Source: Acidimicrobiia bacterium (GTDB lineage Bacteria; Actinomycetota; Acidimicrobiia; IMCC26256; PALSA-610). From it: a stretch of DNA of 54,456 nucleotides. The stretch covers positions 1-54,456 of the forward strand of contig JADGOO010000043.1 of NCBI GenBank assembly GCA_017882905.1. The letters are read 5' to 3'. The notes below the pieces were generated by a model. The model did no database searches and was not told the origin of the DNA. It was given only the letters and a program-made list of their open reading frames with translations. The stretch's first letter is position 1; every line of letters begins with the position of its first letter. Shown here in pieces: positions 23,916 through 33,126 of the stretch. Both the position numbers and the translations under genes were made by a program.

Positions 23916-25879
23916 AGTGCGGTCACCTCCACCCGAGTGTCGTTGAAGCACGCTCCGCCGGCCACATCGGAGAGCGTGTCGGGCACGAGCGCGTTGGCGG
24001 TGAGCCCACCGTCGAGCTCCCTGCACCACAGTCCCTTGGGCATCGACGCCACGCCGGGCCGGAGGTCGGCGTCGATGCGCAACGTGGTGACGATCTGCGC
24101 ACGGTCGTTGCCCACGCGCACGCGGGCGCCGTCGACGAGGGCGCGCGCCTCGGCGTCGACGGGATGCATGTGGATCGCCGGGTCGGCGCTCTGGAACTCG
24201 CCGAACATCGAGTTGATGGTCTTGTGGGTGGCCGGCGTGAGCAACGTGATCGGATGCGGATCGTCGAGCGGCGCGAAGCGCGGCGCGCCGAGACCCGGTA
24301 GCCCGGCCAAGTGGGCGCGGCGGCCATCGTGCGACGGGAACGTGTCGCGGAACTGCACGGTGGTGCCATCTGCCCGTAGCTCGCGCGCGCCTTCGTAGGT
24401 GCCGTCGTCGGTGAGGCTGCGCGCCAGCACCTGTTCGCGCGACGGGTCGTAGCGCGTGATGTCGAAGCCCAGCCGTGCCGCGAGATCGGCGGCGACTTCG
24501 TTGTTCGAACGACTCTCCCCCACCGGGTCGATGACCGGTGTCACCTCTTGCAGCGCGTACGCGCCGTACGACGCGGCGAGGTCGTGCACTTCGAAGTGCG
24601 TCGTGGCCGGCAGCACCACGTCGGCGTAGCGAGCGGTGTCGGTGAGCACTTGGTCATGCACCACGGTGAACAGGTCGTCGCGGGCGAGTCCGCGGAGCAC
24701 CGCGCCCTGATTCGGGTTCGTGGCCGCAAGGTTCGAACCCTGCACGAACAGCACGGCGATGCGAGGATCGAGGTTCGGGTCGCAGAGCGCCGTGCCGAAC
24801 GTGTTCATGTTGAAGTGGCGGGCCCGGCGTCGTTCGGGCGGCGTGTCAGGATCACGAGGATCGAACGCGAGCGGCGTGGCATTGCCCAAGCTCGCGAGCA
24901 CGCCCGAGCCGCGCACGCCGAACTGTCCGGTGAGCGCGGGCAGCGCGAACACCGCACCACACGCCGACCCGCCGTTGCGGTTGCGCTCGAGGCCCCAACC
25001 CACGCGGATCAGACCGGGACGGATCGTGGCGAGGTCGCGAGCGAACGCGGCGATGTCGTTCGCGGCGAGCCCGCATTCGCTCGCGGCACGGTCGAGCGTG
25101 AACGGTTCGGCGGCGGCGAGCAGCTCGTCGAGACCCTCGGCGTGCGCGGCGAGGAACTCGCGGTCGAGCAGATCGTTGCGGGCGAGCTCCCGCGCTACCG
25201 CGAGCGCGAGCACCACGTCGGTGCCGGGGCGTATGGGAAGGTGCAGATCGGCGCGCTTGGCCGTTGCGGTGGCGCGCGGGTCGATCACGACGACGCGCGC
25301 GCCGTGCTCACGTTGCGCTCGCGTGATGAGCGGCGCCACGTGCACGTTCGTGATGGCCGGGTTCGCGCCCCACACGACGATCAGGCGCGAGTGCAACAGG
25401 TCGCGGGGATCGGCCGACAGCATGTCGCCGTACACCGCGTGGTAGGCGACGCTGAACGTGGCCGCACAGATGGTGTGGTCGACACGGCTCGCTCCGAAGC
25501 GGCGCCACAACCGCATGCCTACCTCGTCCTGCAGCACCGGCGCCGACGAGTTGTACACGTAGGGCACCACCGACTCGGGCCCGAAGCGCTCAGCCGCGTC
25601 GGTCATGCGCGCGGCCACGACATCGAGCGCCTCCGCCCACGACGCGGCGCGGAACTGACCAGCGCCCTTGGCGCCCGTGCGCACGAGCGGTGTCAGCACG
25701 CGCTCGGGCGCGTACACACGCTGCGCGTGGTGCTTCACCTTCTGGCAGATGAAGCCGTCGGTGATCGCGTTCCCCGCCGCGGCGTCGACAGCGACGATGC
25801 GCCCGTCGTCGACCGTGACCGTGAGCGAGCATGTGTCGGGACAGTCGAGCGGGCAGGCCGTCACGTGCTCGGTGGTCAC
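23912..25879 (-). CDS. Molybdopterin-dependent oxidoreductase
   Basis: The 655-aa protein belongs to the DMSO-reductase superfamily. C9, C13, C17 and C45 (ACPLDCPDTC, then GFICQK) form an N-terminal 4Fe-4S site. YVYNSSAPVLQDEVGMRLWRR, VVWGANPAITNVHVAPLI and QGSNLAATNPNQG follow the molybdopterin-binding pattern. The C-terminal dinucleotide-binding domain (about 540-655) contains HPVDAEARALVDGARVRVGN. No Tat signal precedes the cluster, so the enzyme is cytoplasmic. Substrate and electron partner are unknown; no ferredoxin or small subunit is adjacent. The GTG start lies 6 nt after a TACGCT box. It is coupled to MGMT downstream and lies 22 bases after mdh. Confidence 0.9.
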   Translation of the reverse strand: MTTEHVTACPLDCPDTCSLTVTVDDGRIVAVDAAAGNAITDGFICQKVKHHAQRVYAPERVLTPLVRTGAKGAGQFRAASWAEALDVVAARMTDAAERFGPESVVPYVYNSSAPVLQDEVGMRLWRRFGASRVDHTICAATFSVAYHAVYGDMLSADPRDLLHSRLIVVWGANPAITNVHVAPLITRAQREHGARVVVIDPRATATAKRADLHLPIRPGTDVVLALAVARELARNDLLDREFLAAHAEGLDELLAAAEPFTLDRAASECGLAANDIAAFARDLATIRPGLIRVGWGLERNRNGGSACGAVFALPALTGQFGVRGSGVLASLGNATPLAFDPRDPDTPPERRRARHFNMNTFGTALCDPNLDPRIAVLFVQGSNLAATNPNQGAVLRGLARDDLFTVVHDQVLTDTARYADVVLPATTHFEVHDLAASYGAYALQEVTPVIDPVGESRSNNEVAADLAARLGFDITRYDPSREQVLARSLTDDGTYEGARELRADGTTVQFRDTFPSHDGRRAHLAGLPGLGAPRFAPLDDPHPITLLTPATHKTINSMFGEFQSADPAIHMHPVDAEARALVDGARVRVGNDRAQIVTTLRIDADLRPGVASMPKGLWCRELDGGLTANALVPDTLSDVAGGACFNDTRVEVTAL

Positions 25880-25885
25880 ACCCCG

Positions 25886-25891
25886 AGCGTA
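25886..25891 (-). promoter_or_regulatory. Putative -10 box (TACGCT) of the molybdopterin oxidoreductase gene
   Basis: A TANNNT hexamer lies 6 nt before the GTG start, in the short gap after mdh. It suggests a leaderless start independent of mdh. Confidence 0.4.
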
Positions 25892-25901
25892 CGCGCCTGC
25901 G

Positions 25902-26891
25902 CTATTGGATCAATCCGAGTTCACGCACCGCGTCGCGCTCCTCGCAGAGCTCGGCCACGCTCGCCTCGAACCGGGCTTGGGCGAACTCGTCGAGCTGCAG
26001 ACCGCCCACGATCGACCAGTCTCCGTTCGCCGTGGTGCACGGGAAGCCGCAGATCAGGCCTTCGTCGACGCCGTAGGAGCCGTCGGAGCACACGCCCATG
26101 CTCACCCAGTCACCCGCCGCCGTGCCGAGCGCCCAGTCGCGCACGTGGCCGATCGCCGCATTGGCCGCCGAGGCCGCCGACGAGAGCCCGCGCGCCTCGA
26201 TGATCTTGGCGCCGCGCTGCTGCACGGTGGGGATGTACGTGTTCGTGTACCAGTCGTGATCGCCGACGGTGTCGTAGGCGTTCTTGCCCTTGACCTCGGC
26301 GTGGTACAGGTCGGGGAACTGCGTGGCGCTGTGGTTGCCCCAGATCGTGACGCGCGTGACGTCGGCGACCGGCACAGCAAGCTTCTGCGCGAGCTGCGCC
26401 TTGGCGCGGGTGTGGTCGAGGCGCATCATCGCCGTGAACCGCTCGCGTGCGATGCCATCGGCGTTGTTCATGGCGATGAGGCAGTTCGTGTTGGCCGGGT
26501 TGCCGACCACCAAGATGCGCACGTCGTCGGCCGCGCCGGCGGCGAGCGCCTGGCCCTGCGTGGTGAAGATGCCGCCGTTGATCTTGAGCAGATCGCTGCG
26601 CTCCATGCCGGCCTTGCGCGGCACCGAACCCACGAGCAGCGCGTAGTTCACGCCCTCGAACGCGCGGTGCGCGTCGTCGGTGGCGATCACGCCGGCGAGC
26701 AGCGGGAATGCGCAGTCGTCGAGCTCCATGACCACACCGCCGAGCGCACCGAGCGCGGGCGTGATCTCGAGCAGGTGCAGGATCACGGGTTGATCGGGAC
26801 CGAGCATCTCGCCGCTCGCGATGCGGAACAAGATGCTGTAACCGATCTGCCCGGCGGCGCCGGTGACGGCCACATGCACGGGTTGCTTCAT
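25902..26891 (-). CDS. mdh: Malate dehydrogenase
   Basis: Mdh oxidises malate to oxaloacetate with NAD. The 329-aa protein has the nucleotide motif [19 protein letters not shown], the substrate loop [15 protein letters not shown] with its arginines, [13 protein letters not shown] and the catalytic histidine H187 in [12 protein letters not shown]. This is the cytosolic-type malate dehydrogenase found in actinobacteria. A TAGCGT box 8 nt upstream overlaps the stop codon of the J-domain gene. With fumC about 2.6 kb away on the same strand, the window covers succeeding TCA steps, but they do not form one operon. Confidence 0.96.
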   Translation of the reverse strand: MKQPVHVAVTGAAGQIGYSILFRIASGEMLGPDQPVILHLLEITPALGALGGVVMELDDCAFPLLAGVIATDDAHRAFEGVNYALLVGSVPRKAGMERSDLLKINGGIFTTQGQALAAGAADDVRILVVGNPANTNCLIAMNNADGIARERFTAMMRLDHTRAKAQLAQKLAVPVADVTRVTIWGNHSATQFPDLYHAEVKGKNAYDTVGDHDWYTNTYIPTVQQRGAKIIEARGLSSAASAANAAIGHVRDWALGTAAGDWVSMGVCSDGSYGVDEGLICGFPCTTANGDWSIVGGLQLDEFAQARFEASVAELCEERDAVRELGLIQ

Positions 26892-26899
26892 GTGCGCGG

Positions 26900-26905
26900 A
26901 CGCTA
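26900..26905 (-). promoter_or_regulatory. Putative -10 box (TAGCGT) of mdh
   Basis: A TANNNT hexamer lies 8 nt before the mdh ATG. Its first three bases are the TAG stop of the preceding J-domain gene. Confidence 0.42.
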
Positions 26906-27694
26906 CTCGCCGGCGCTCACCACGACCGAAGCGTCGTCGTCGCCGAGGTCGTACAACAGCAGGTCACGGGCCTCGGACAGCTCGGCGATGCGCTCGGCCG
27001 CCGCGTCGCGCGCTCCGCCGCTGTCGGGATGCGCGGCACGCAGCAGCCGTCGGAAGCGACGGTTGATCTCGTCACGGTCGAAGTCGAGGTCGGCGCCCAG
27101 ACCGAGCACCTCCATCGCCCAACGGCGGTCGGACGGCACGCCCGACCACACCGACTCCGTGAGCGGGCTTCCCCGCTTCCACGACACGTTGGGCGCCCAC
27201 GGTTCCTCGGGGGGGAGACCGTCGAGGAGGCGGCGCACGAGCACCCCCCGCGGGAAGCGGAAGCGGCCGTCGACGGCGCGCCGGATCGCGCCGAGCGCCT
27301 CGATCCGCGGCGTGGGCGGGAGCTCGCCGGCGGCGATCACGGCGCCCAGGATCTGCGGCACACGACCCCCGTGCACGTCGATCTCGACGATCACCTTGCC
27401 GAGCTCCTCGACCACACGGTGCCGGCTGCGATCGAGACCGTGCGTATCGGTCTGCAGGCGGTGGCGCAACGCAATGCGAGGGATCAGCAGGCCGCCGGCC
27501 GCGTATTCGAGCAGGCGCGGCAGCTCGTCGCGCTGCTCCTCGTCGAGCGCGTCGAGGTTCTGGTGCACCACCGCGCCGAGCAGCACCGCGCCGTGGCCGG
27601 CGCCGCTCATCGGCAGGTACGCGCTCCCGACCGCGACACGGCGCGTCGGCATGTGCCGTCGCGTGTGTCGGATCAGCAGCTCGGCAAGCACCAC
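26903..27694 (-). CDS. J-domain-containing protein with unknown N-terminal region
   Basis: The last 60 or so residues of this 263-aa protein resemble a DnaJ domain: [20 protein letters not shown] followed by DSGG, with the HPD tripeptide needed to stimulate DnaK ATPase. The preceding 200 residues match no family I know. They contain a [20 protein letters not shown] stretch and [14 protein letters not shown]. No membrane segment is seen. A C-terminal rather than N-terminal J-domain suggests an adaptor that brings DnaK to a specific client. It lies 61 bases after the small zinc-ribbon gene and 11 bases before mdh. Start codon is GTG. Confidence 0.76.
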   Translation of the reverse strand: MVLAELLIRHTRRHMPTRRVAVGSAYLPMSGAGHGAVLLGAVVHQNLDALDEEQRDELPRLLEYAAGGLLIPRIALRHRLQTDTHGLDRSRHRVVEELGKVIVEIDVHGGRVPQILGAVIAAGELPPTPRIEALGAIRRAVDGRFRFPRGVLVRRLLDGLPPEEPWAPNVSWKRGSPLTESVWSGVPSDRRWAMEVLGLGADLDFDRDEINRRFRRLLRAAHPDSGGARDAAAERIAELSEARDLLLYDLGDDDASVVVSAGE

Positions 27695-27755
27695 GCAGTT
27701 CCTCTCGAACGTTGTTCGGTGCCAACCATCGTCGCGGCCGACCGGTTCCCGGCTG

Positions 27756-27992
27756 TCATCGAGCCGCGAGCACGACGAGCAGGACCACGACCCAAAGCAC
27801 AGCCAGCGCCCCGATGAGCGTCCAGAGCACCGTCCCGGCGAACGGGTTGGGGCGGCCGGGGCCCAACGTCTGGCGCAGACCGCACTCCGGGCAGCGCCGA
27901 TCGTTGGGGCCGAGCGGCACCTCGCAGATCGCGCACACTCCGGGCGCAGGCGGCGGCGGAGCCGCAGCCGGCGGCACCGGCGCGGCGCTCAC
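27756..27992 (-). CDS. Small zinc-ribbon membrane protein
   Basis: The 78-aa protein has a Pro/Ala-rich N-terminus, a zinc ribbon [19 protein letters not shown] and a single membrane segment [20 protein letters not shown] near the C-terminus. The four cysteines are in two CxxC pairs. Its GTG start overlaps the folD stop by four bases (GTGA), so it is translationally coupled to the purine/folate genes. Function is unknown. A larger zinc-ribbon membrane protein is encoded divergently at the other end of this operon. Confidence 0.77.
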   Translation of the reverse strand: MSAAPVPPAAAPPPPAPGVCAICEVPLGPNDRRCPECGLRQTLGPGRPNPFAGTVLWTLIGALAVLWVVVLLVVLAAR

Positions 27993-28852
27993 GCCGCGCC
28001 GGCCTGACGCTCGGCAGCCTCGACTGCGTTGCGGAACAGCATTGCGATCGTGGTGGGGCCGACACCGCCAACGCGCGGCGTGATCCATCCGGCCACTTCC
28101 TCGCACCGCTCATCGACGTCGGGGAGCAGCTTGCGACCCTCGTAGCGCACACCGCCGCCGACGACCACCGAACCGGGCCGGATGTGCTCGGGCTGCAGGA
28201 TCCCGGGCACGCCGGCGGCGGCGATCACGACATCGGCCCGCTGGGTGTAGCGGGGCCAGTCGGGCACGCCGGTGTGCACCACGGTCACCGCCGCGTTGGC
28301 AGTGGTCCGCTTCTGCGACAACAGCAGCGCAAGCGGCCGTCCGAGTGTGAAGCCGCGCCCGAGGATCACGACCTCGCGACCCGACACCGGGATCTCGTAG
28401 TGCGCGAGCAGCGCTTCGATGCCGGCGGGCGTGCACGGCACCGGGCCCGGAACGCTCAGTGCAAGACGACCGAGGTTGAGTGGATGCATGCCGTCGACGT
28501 CTTTGTCGGGGTCGAGGGTGAGCAGCGCGGCTTCGTAGTCGATCTGCGGCGGCGTGGGATGCTGCAGCAAGATCGCGTGCACGGTCGGGTCGTCGTTGGC
28601 GCGCCGGATCGCGGCCACTACATCAGCTTGGGTCGCGTCGGCCGGCAAGTGCGCGTGCGGCGCCGTGAAACCGAGCTCGATCGCCTTCGCCTGCTTCATC
28701 CCGACGTAGCGCGCGCTGGCGTCGTCGTCGCCGACGAGGATCGTGGCGAGCCCTGGCGTCTGGCCCGCATCGATCAACATCTTGATGCGTGGCGCGAGAT
28801 CGGCGAGCACGGCCTCCGCGACCGGCGCACCCGGCATGAGCACGGCGGTCAA
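27989..28852 (-). CDS. folD: Methylenetetrahydrofolate dehydrogenase/cyclohydrolase
   Basis: FolD converts 5,10-methylene-THF to 10-formyl-THF in two steps. Signatures are [16 protein letters not shown] (catalytic Tyr and Lys), [39 protein letters not shown], the nucleotide loop [16 protein letters not shown] and [15 protein letters not shown] place the start at the TTG at 28852, which overlaps the purH stop (TTGA) and gives [19 protein letters not shown], aligning with the first strand and helix of FolD. The ATG at 28837 would cut off this strand. FolD makes the formyl donor used by both upstream genes, so the operon is metabolically coherent. Confidence 0.93.
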   Translation of the reverse strand: MTAVLMPGAPVAEAVLADLAPRIKMLIDAGQTPGLATILVGDDDASARYVGMKQAKAIELGFTAPHAHLPADATQADVVAAIRRANDDPTVHAILLQHPTPPQIDYEAALLTLDPDKDVDGMHPLNLGRLALSVPGPVPCTPAGIEALLAHYEIPVSGREVVILGRGFTLGRPLALLLSQKRTTANAAVTVVHTGVPDWPRYTQRADVVIAAAGVPGILQPEHIRPGSVVVGGGVRYEGRKLLPDVDERCEEVAGWITPRVGGVGPTTIAMLFRNAVEAAERQAGAA

Positions 28853-30384
28853 TGGAGGAAGTGCCTTTCGCCGGTGAAGATCATCGCGAGACCGAGCTCG
28901 TCGGCGCGCCGGATCACGGCCTCGTCGCCCACCGACCCGCCGGGCTGGATCACAGCTGCGACACCGGCCGCCGCCGCAGCTTCGACACCGTCGGGGAACG
29001 GATAGAACGCATCGCTCGCGGACGCGCCACCGACCGCCCGGCCGTTGGCCTTCTTCGCAGCGATCTCGCCCGACTCGACGCGGTTCTGCTGGCCGGCTCC
29101 GATCCCGACGGCCTGACCGCCCTTCACCAACACGATCGCGTTGCTCTTCACATGACCCACGAGGCGCCACGCGAGCTCGATGTCGGTCCACAGCGCGTCG
29201 GTCGGCGCGGCGCGCGTCACGACCTTCCAGGTGTCGCGGGTCGCCGCGAAGTGGTGCGGCTCCTGCAACAGGAAACCGCCGGAGACCTGTCGCGCGTCGA
29301 TCGTCCACGGCGTGGGCGGCGGCGCCTCGAGCAGCCTCGTGTTCTTGCGGCGGGCGCGCAACGCGTCGACCACACCCTCGGCGAAACCGGGCGCGATGAC
29401 CACGTCGGCCTGCGGGCCGGCCACCATGCGCTCGACCGTCTCGGCGTCGATCGGCCGGTTGACGGCCACGATCCCGCCGAACGCGCTGCGCTCGTCGCCT
29501 TCCAGCGCGCGTTGATACGCGGTGGCAAGGTCGCCGGCCACGGCCGCGCCGCACGGGTTGGCGTGCTTGATGATCGCGCATGCGGGCACGTTTCCGGACG
29601 ACGCGCCGATGTCGAACGCACACCGCCACGCGGCATCGGCGTCGTAGAGGTTGAGGTACGAGAGCGCAACGCCTGCGTGTTGCACGACGCCGTCGAACCA
29701 GCTCGTGGTGTCGCGCAGGCGGTAGCGCGCGGCTTGCTGGTGCGGGTTCTCGCCGTAGCGAAGGCGCTCGTCGGCGCGCACGAGCGGAAGGACCACATGG
29801 CGCGGCAGCGTCTCGCCTTCTTGGAGCCAGCTCACGATGGCCGCGTCGTACGCACTCGTGCGCGCGAAGGCTTCGAGGGCCAGCGCGCGCCGCGTCTCGT
29901 CGCTGATGATGCCGTCTGCTGCACGCAGCTCCTCGAGCAACGGCGCGTACTGCTCGATGCTCGTGAGCACCGCCACGTAGGCATGGTTCTTCGCCGCGGC
30001 GCGCACCATCGCCGGGCCACCGATGTCGATGAGGTCGACCGACGGATCGGAGAGGAACGGATAGAGGTTCGACACGACCAGCTGGAACGGCTCGATGCCG
30101 TGCTCGGCCATGTCGGCGCGGTGCTCGGCCTTCGTGGGCTCCGCCAGCAGCCCACCGTGGATGCGCGGGTGCAGCGTGACGACGCGGTGATCGAGGATCG
30201 GCGGCACACCGGTGATGTCGGCCACGTCGGTGACGGGCAGGCCGGCGTCGGTGAGCGCCTGCGCCGTGCTGCGCGACGACACGAGCTCGACTCCCTGCTC
30301 GTGCAGGCCGCGCGCCAGATCGACGAGGCCGGTCTTGTCGTAGACCGACAGCAACGCGCGCTCGATCTTCACTCCAGCGGTCAT
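28849..30384 (-). CDS. purH: Bifunctional AICAR transformylase/IMP cyclohydrolase
   Basis: PurH carries out the last two steps of IMP synthesis. The N-terminal MGS-like cyclohydrolase domain (about 1-200) begins with [20 protein letters not shown] and contains HPRIHGGLL. The C-terminal transformylase domain has [14 protein letters not shown], the catalytic [10 protein letters not shown] and closes with [14 protein letters not shown]. The length of 511 aa is normal. It is preceded by purN with a 13-base gap and overlaps folD. Confidence 0.96.
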   Translation of the reverse strand: MTAGVKIERALLSVYDKTGLVDLARGLHEQGVELVSSRSTAQALTDAGLPVTDVADITGVPPILDHRVVTLHPRIHGGLLAEPTKAEHRADMAEHGIEPFQLVVSNLYPFLSDPSVDLIDIGGPAMVRAAAKNHAYVAVLTSIEQYAPLLEELRAADGIISDETRRALALEAFARTSAYDAAIVSWLQEGETLPRHVVLPLVRADERLRYGENPHQQAARYRLRDTTSWFDGVVQHAGVALSYLNLYDADAAWRCAFDIGASSGNVPACAIIKHANPCGAAVAGDLATAYQRALEGDERSAFGGIVAVNRPIDAETVERMVAGPQADVVIAPGFAEGVVDALRARRKNTRLLEAPPPTPWTIDARQVSGGFLLQEPHHFAATRDTWKVVTRAAPTDALWTDIELAWRLVGHVKSNAIVLVKGGQAVGIGAGQQNRVESGEIAAKKANGRAVGGASASDAFYPFPDGVEAAAAAGVAAVIQPGGSVGDEAVIRRADELGLAMIFTGERHFLH

Positions 30385-30397
30385 GTGGGCACTCCGG

Positions 30398-30979
30398 TCA
30401 TTCGGGCACGTTCGGGATGGTCAGCTCGCGGCGCACGATGCGCGCGAGCACGTCGGGATACAGGCGACGCTCCACGGTCTTGATGCGTTCGTGCAGCGTG
30501 ACTTCGGTGTCGCCGTCGAGCACCGGCACCGTCTCTTGCGCCACGATCGGGCCTTCGTCGACCTCGAGCGTGGCCACGTGCACCGTGCACCCGGTCACCT
30601 TCACCCCCGCGGCGAGCGCATCGCGCACGGCATGCCAACCCTTGAACGCGGGCAGCAGCGCAGGGTGCGTGTTGAGGATCCGGCCCGGATATGCATCGTG
30701 GATCGGTTTGTCGAGGATCGTGCCGAAGCCGGCGAAGGCCAGCACGTCGAGGTGGTGCGGCCCGAGGGCGTCGACGACGCGGTGCGTGTAGTCGACGCGG
30801 TCGAAATCGGGGCTGAAGTCGGTGCGGATGACGCGTTCGACCGGCACGCCCGCGGCCGTGGCCACGGCGATGGCCGCGCAGTCACGATCGACGAGCACGA
30901 CGGCAATGGGCAGGTCGCTGCGGTCGAGCATCGCCTCGAGGATCGTGCCGCGGCCCGAAGCAAGGACTCCGACCCGCAT
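30398..30979 (-). CDS. purN: Phosphoribosylglycinamide formyltransferase
   Basis: PurN formylates GAR with 10-formyl-THF in purine synthesis. The 193-aa protein has RILNTHPALLPAFKG with the catalytic Asn and His, and CTVHVATLEVDEGPIVAQ with the catalytic Asp. The N-terminal phosphate loop reads LASGRGTILEAML, where most PurN proteins have GSGTNLQA. This is a modest variation at the substrate-binding loop. The ATG at 30979 is preceded 8 nt upstream by a TAGGGT box. It is first in purN-purH-folD-zinc ribbon. Confidence 0.93.
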   Translation of the reverse strand: MRVGVLASGRGTILEAMLDRSDLPIAVVLVDRDCAAIAVATAAGVPVERVIRTDFSPDFDRVDYTHRVVDALGPHHLDVLAFAGFGTILDKPIHDAYPGRILNTHPALLPAFKGWHAVRDALAAGVKVTGCTVHVATLEVDEGPIVAQETVPVLDGDTEVTLHERIKTVERRLYPDVLARIVRRELTIPNVPE

Positions 30980-30987
30980 CGAGGCCG

Positions 30988-30993
30988 ACCCTA
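30988..30993 (-). promoter_or_regulatory. Putative -10 box (TAGGGT) of purN
   Basis: A TANNNT hexamer lies 8 nt before the purN ATG, suggesting a leaderless transcript for the purN-purH-folD operon. It lies within the 134-base region shared with the divergent zinc-ribbon gene. Confidence 0.42.
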
Positions 30994-31113
30994 GCCCGTG
31001 CCCTCGGGCCCACTCGGTGGAGACGGGGCGCAGCGCCGCTGAGGGGATCGTTGACATCCTGAGAGCCGCCCCCGACAATCGCGCAAACCTGGATAACGAG
31101 CAGAGGGCAGCCA

Positions 31114-32166
31114 ATGGACTCGTGTGCGCAGTGTGGCGCGCCGCTCGACGTGGGTGCCGTTTCGTGCGCCCGCTGCGGCGCGCCGGTCGTCTCGACCGCG
31201 GCGGGGGCGCCGACGACCTCGGGAGGACCGGGCGCTCCGCCAGCCGGCCCCGCCTCGAGCGCGCCATCGGCGGCCTCGTCGACCGGTGCGATCCCGCCGT
31301 TCGAGATCGTGCTGATGGCATCAGCCGCCCTGATGCTGATCGGCTCCTTCTTCGACGTGTACAAGGCCGGCCCACTGGCGTGGAGCTCGTGGTCGAATGC
31401 GCTCGACATCTTCCCGGCGTTGACGCTTGCGGTCCTCGGGGTGGTGGTCGTCGGCGCAGTCGTCGCCGTGAAGCGCTTCGCCGGCAACCTGACGCTGCCC
31501 GATGCCATCGAGCGCGACCTCCCGGCGATCAGCACCCTCGTCGTGGTGACGAGCGCACTCGTGGTCATCACCTTCGCGATCCGCGCCGGCGGCGACCTAC
31601 CACTGAGTCGCGGCGTGGGCGCCTACCTGATCCTCGTCGCGGCCGTCGGGATGGTGGTCGGCATCGTGATGCGAGCACAGGGTGCGCCCGCCGTGCGGCC
31701 GGCCGCCGGTTCGAGCGGAGGCACGCTGCAGCCGTTCGGCATCGTCGCGATCGCGGGCGGCGCAGTCGCGCTCATCGGTTCGTTCCTGCCGAACTTCGGT
31801 GGCAGCGGTTCGAGCGACTATTCCGCCTGGAGCACCACGCTCGGCCTTCCCGCACTCACACTTCCGGCGATCCTCGCAGTCGCGGCCGCCGTGCTCGTGG
31901 CACTCGATCAGCTGGGCACCCTGAGTGGCGACTCCGCAGTGCTCGGCATTCCGTTGCGACGGTGGGCACGTGCTCTGGGCATCGAATCGGGAGCGCTCAT
32001 GGTGTGCTTCCTCGTCGGCGAGAGCGGCGTGACGGGCGCGTCGTTCGATCACAAGATCGGATTCTGGCTGATGTTGCTCGGGACGATCGCGGTGGCGGTC
32101 GCGGTGATCATGGGGCCGAAGCTCACGTTCCCGACCGGTTCGTCGACGGCGCCGCCGCAATCGTGA
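31114..32166 (+). CDS. Zinc-ribbon polytopic membrane protein
   Basis: The 350-aa product begins with a zinc ribbon, CAQCGAPLDVGAVSCARCGAP, then a Gly/Ala/Pro-rich linker (about 27-60) and about eight hydrophobic segments in two similar sets of four (starting near IVLMASAALMLIGSFF and IVAIAGGAVALIGSFL). The duplicated GSF-containing segments suggest an internal repeat. A GAGGGCAG ribosome-binding site lies just before the ATG. Function is unknown. The frame ends at TGA (32164-32166) but continues open for 73 more codons of coding-like Pro/Gly-rich sequence in the same frame, so the stop may be a mutation, a sequence error or a leaky stop. It diverges from purN. Confidence 0.86.
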   Translation: MDSCAQCGAPLDVGAVSCARCGAPVVSTAAGAPTTSGGPGAPPAGPASSAPSAASSTGAIPPFEIVLMASAALMLIGSFFDVYKAGPLAWSSWSNALDIFPALTLAVLGVVVVGAVVAVKRFAGNLTLPDAIERDLPAISTLVVVTSALVVITFAIRAGGDLPLSRGVGAYLILVAAVGMVVGIVMRAQGAPAVRPAAGSSGGTLQPFGIVAIAGGAVALIGSFLPNFGGSGSSDYSAWSTTLGLPALTLPAILAVAAAVLVALDQLGTLSGDSAVLGIPLRRWARALGIESGALMVCFLVGESGVTGASFDHKIGFWLMLLGTIAVAVAVIMGPKLTFPTGSSTAPPQS

Positions 32167-32388
32167 CGGCGGCCGTGGCCGCCGGGGTTCGGTCCGTCGG
32201 GCGGCCCGCCTGGTCTGCCTCCCGATGGTCCACTCCCGCCGCGCCCGTTCCCCATCGCCGTACCGGGAGCCTTCGGTGCGCCGGCGCCCGACGTCTCGGC
32301 ACCACCCACGCCCACACGTCCGGGCATGGGCACACCTCCTCCGGCGCCACCCGACTCGCCACCTCAGGAGGGTCGGTCGCCGACCTGA
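32167..32388 (+). other. In-frame proline-rich extension behind the TGA of the zinc-ribbon membrane gene
   Basis: Directly after the TGA at 32164-32166 the same frame stays open for 73 codons to a TGA at 32386. It encodes a tail rich in Pro and Gly (WPPGFGPSGGPPGLPPDGP and later RPGMGTPPPAPPDSPPQEG). Codon choice and composition look like a real disordered cytoplasmic tail, common in actinobacterial membrane proteins. It is not counted as a separate gene because no start and ribosome-binding site are seen. Confidence 0.55.
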
Positions 32389-32408
32389 AGCTTGTGTCCG
32401 GGGCCTCC

Positions 32409-32414
32409 TAGGCT
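32409..32414 (+). promoter_or_regulatory. Putative -10 box (TAGGCT) of the FKBP gene
   Basis: A TANNNT hexamer lies 6 nt before the ATG at 32421, consistent with a leaderless transcript. Confidence 0.45.
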
Positions 32415-32420
32415 GGCCGC

Positions 32421-33002
32421 ATGCTTCGCGTTCCTGCCCGTTCCTTCGTCGCGCTCGTCGGTTCGGTGGTGATCGGTGCACTGATCGCCGGGGCCTGCGG
32501 CAGCGACAAGATCCCGCAGGCGGTGCACGCCGACGCGGGCAGCACGATCGCGCTCGCCTCCACGACGGTGCCGTCGACCGTGAGCGCGCAGGCCCAGAAA
32601 GAGGCGCAAGCGATGTACGAGACGATCACCAAGCGCGGCAAGCCCAAGATCACGGTCCCCGCCGCACCGGCCACGAAGCTCGAGATCACCGACCTGGTCG
32701 TGGGCACGGGCGAAGTGGTCAAGCGCAGCGCGACGGTGCTCGCCCATTACGTGGGCGTCGACCAGAAGACCGGCAAGCAGTTCGACGCGTCGTGGGATCG
32801 CGGCCAGCCGGCCACGTTCCCGCTCAATCAGGTGATCGCCGGCTGGACGAACGGCATCCCCGGCATGAAGGTCGGCGGCCGCCGCGAGCTCGTGATCCCG
32901 GGCGATCAGGCCTACGGCGCGAGCCCGCCCTCGGGCTCAGGCATCGGTCCGAACGACACCCTCGTGTTCGTCATCGACCTCATCGCCGTCCAACAGGGAT
33001 GA
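32421..33002 (+). CDS. FKBP-type peptidyl-prolyl isomerase, lipoprotein
   Basis: The 193-aa protein has an N-terminal signal with a lipobox-like LIAGAC, so C26 is probably lipidated and the protein faces outside the membrane. A Ser/Thr/Ala-rich and coiled region follows, then an FKBP domain at about 85-193: VLAHYVGVDQKTGKQFDASW, NQVIAGWTNGIPGMKVGGRR, GDQAYGASPPSGSGIGPNDT and LVFVIDLIAV. These include the expected aromatic pocket residues. It probably helps exported proteins fold by isomerising proline bonds. It is a single-gene unit between a putative -10 box and the convergent sucD. Confidence 0.91.
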   Translation: MLRVPARSFVALVGSVVIGALIAGACGSDKIPQAVHADAGSTIALASTTVPSTVSAQAQKEAQAMYETITKRGKPKITVPAAPATKLEITDLVVGTGEVVKRSATVLAHYVGVDQKTGKQFDASWDRGQPATFPLNQVIAGWTNGIPGMKVGGRRELVIPGDQAYGASPPSGSGIGPNDTLVFVIDLIAVQQG

Positions 33003-33084
33003 CGTAGGCACACATCAAGGGCGGCGGAGCCGTCAGGCAACGCGGTGGCGCAGTCAGCCCGGTAGCGACGGAGGAGCGACACGG

Positions 33085-33096
33085 GTGGCTAGCCAC
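33085..33096. repeat. Perfect 12-bp palindrome between convergent genes
   Basis: GTGGCTAGCCAC reads the same on both strands and lies in the 124-base gap between the FKBP gene and sucD. It could be the stem of a bidirectional terminator or a protein-binding site. I see no gene in the gap. Confidence 0.6.
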
Positions 33097-33126
33097 TCGC
33101 CGCGGTAGGCGAAGCCGTCGCAGTAG

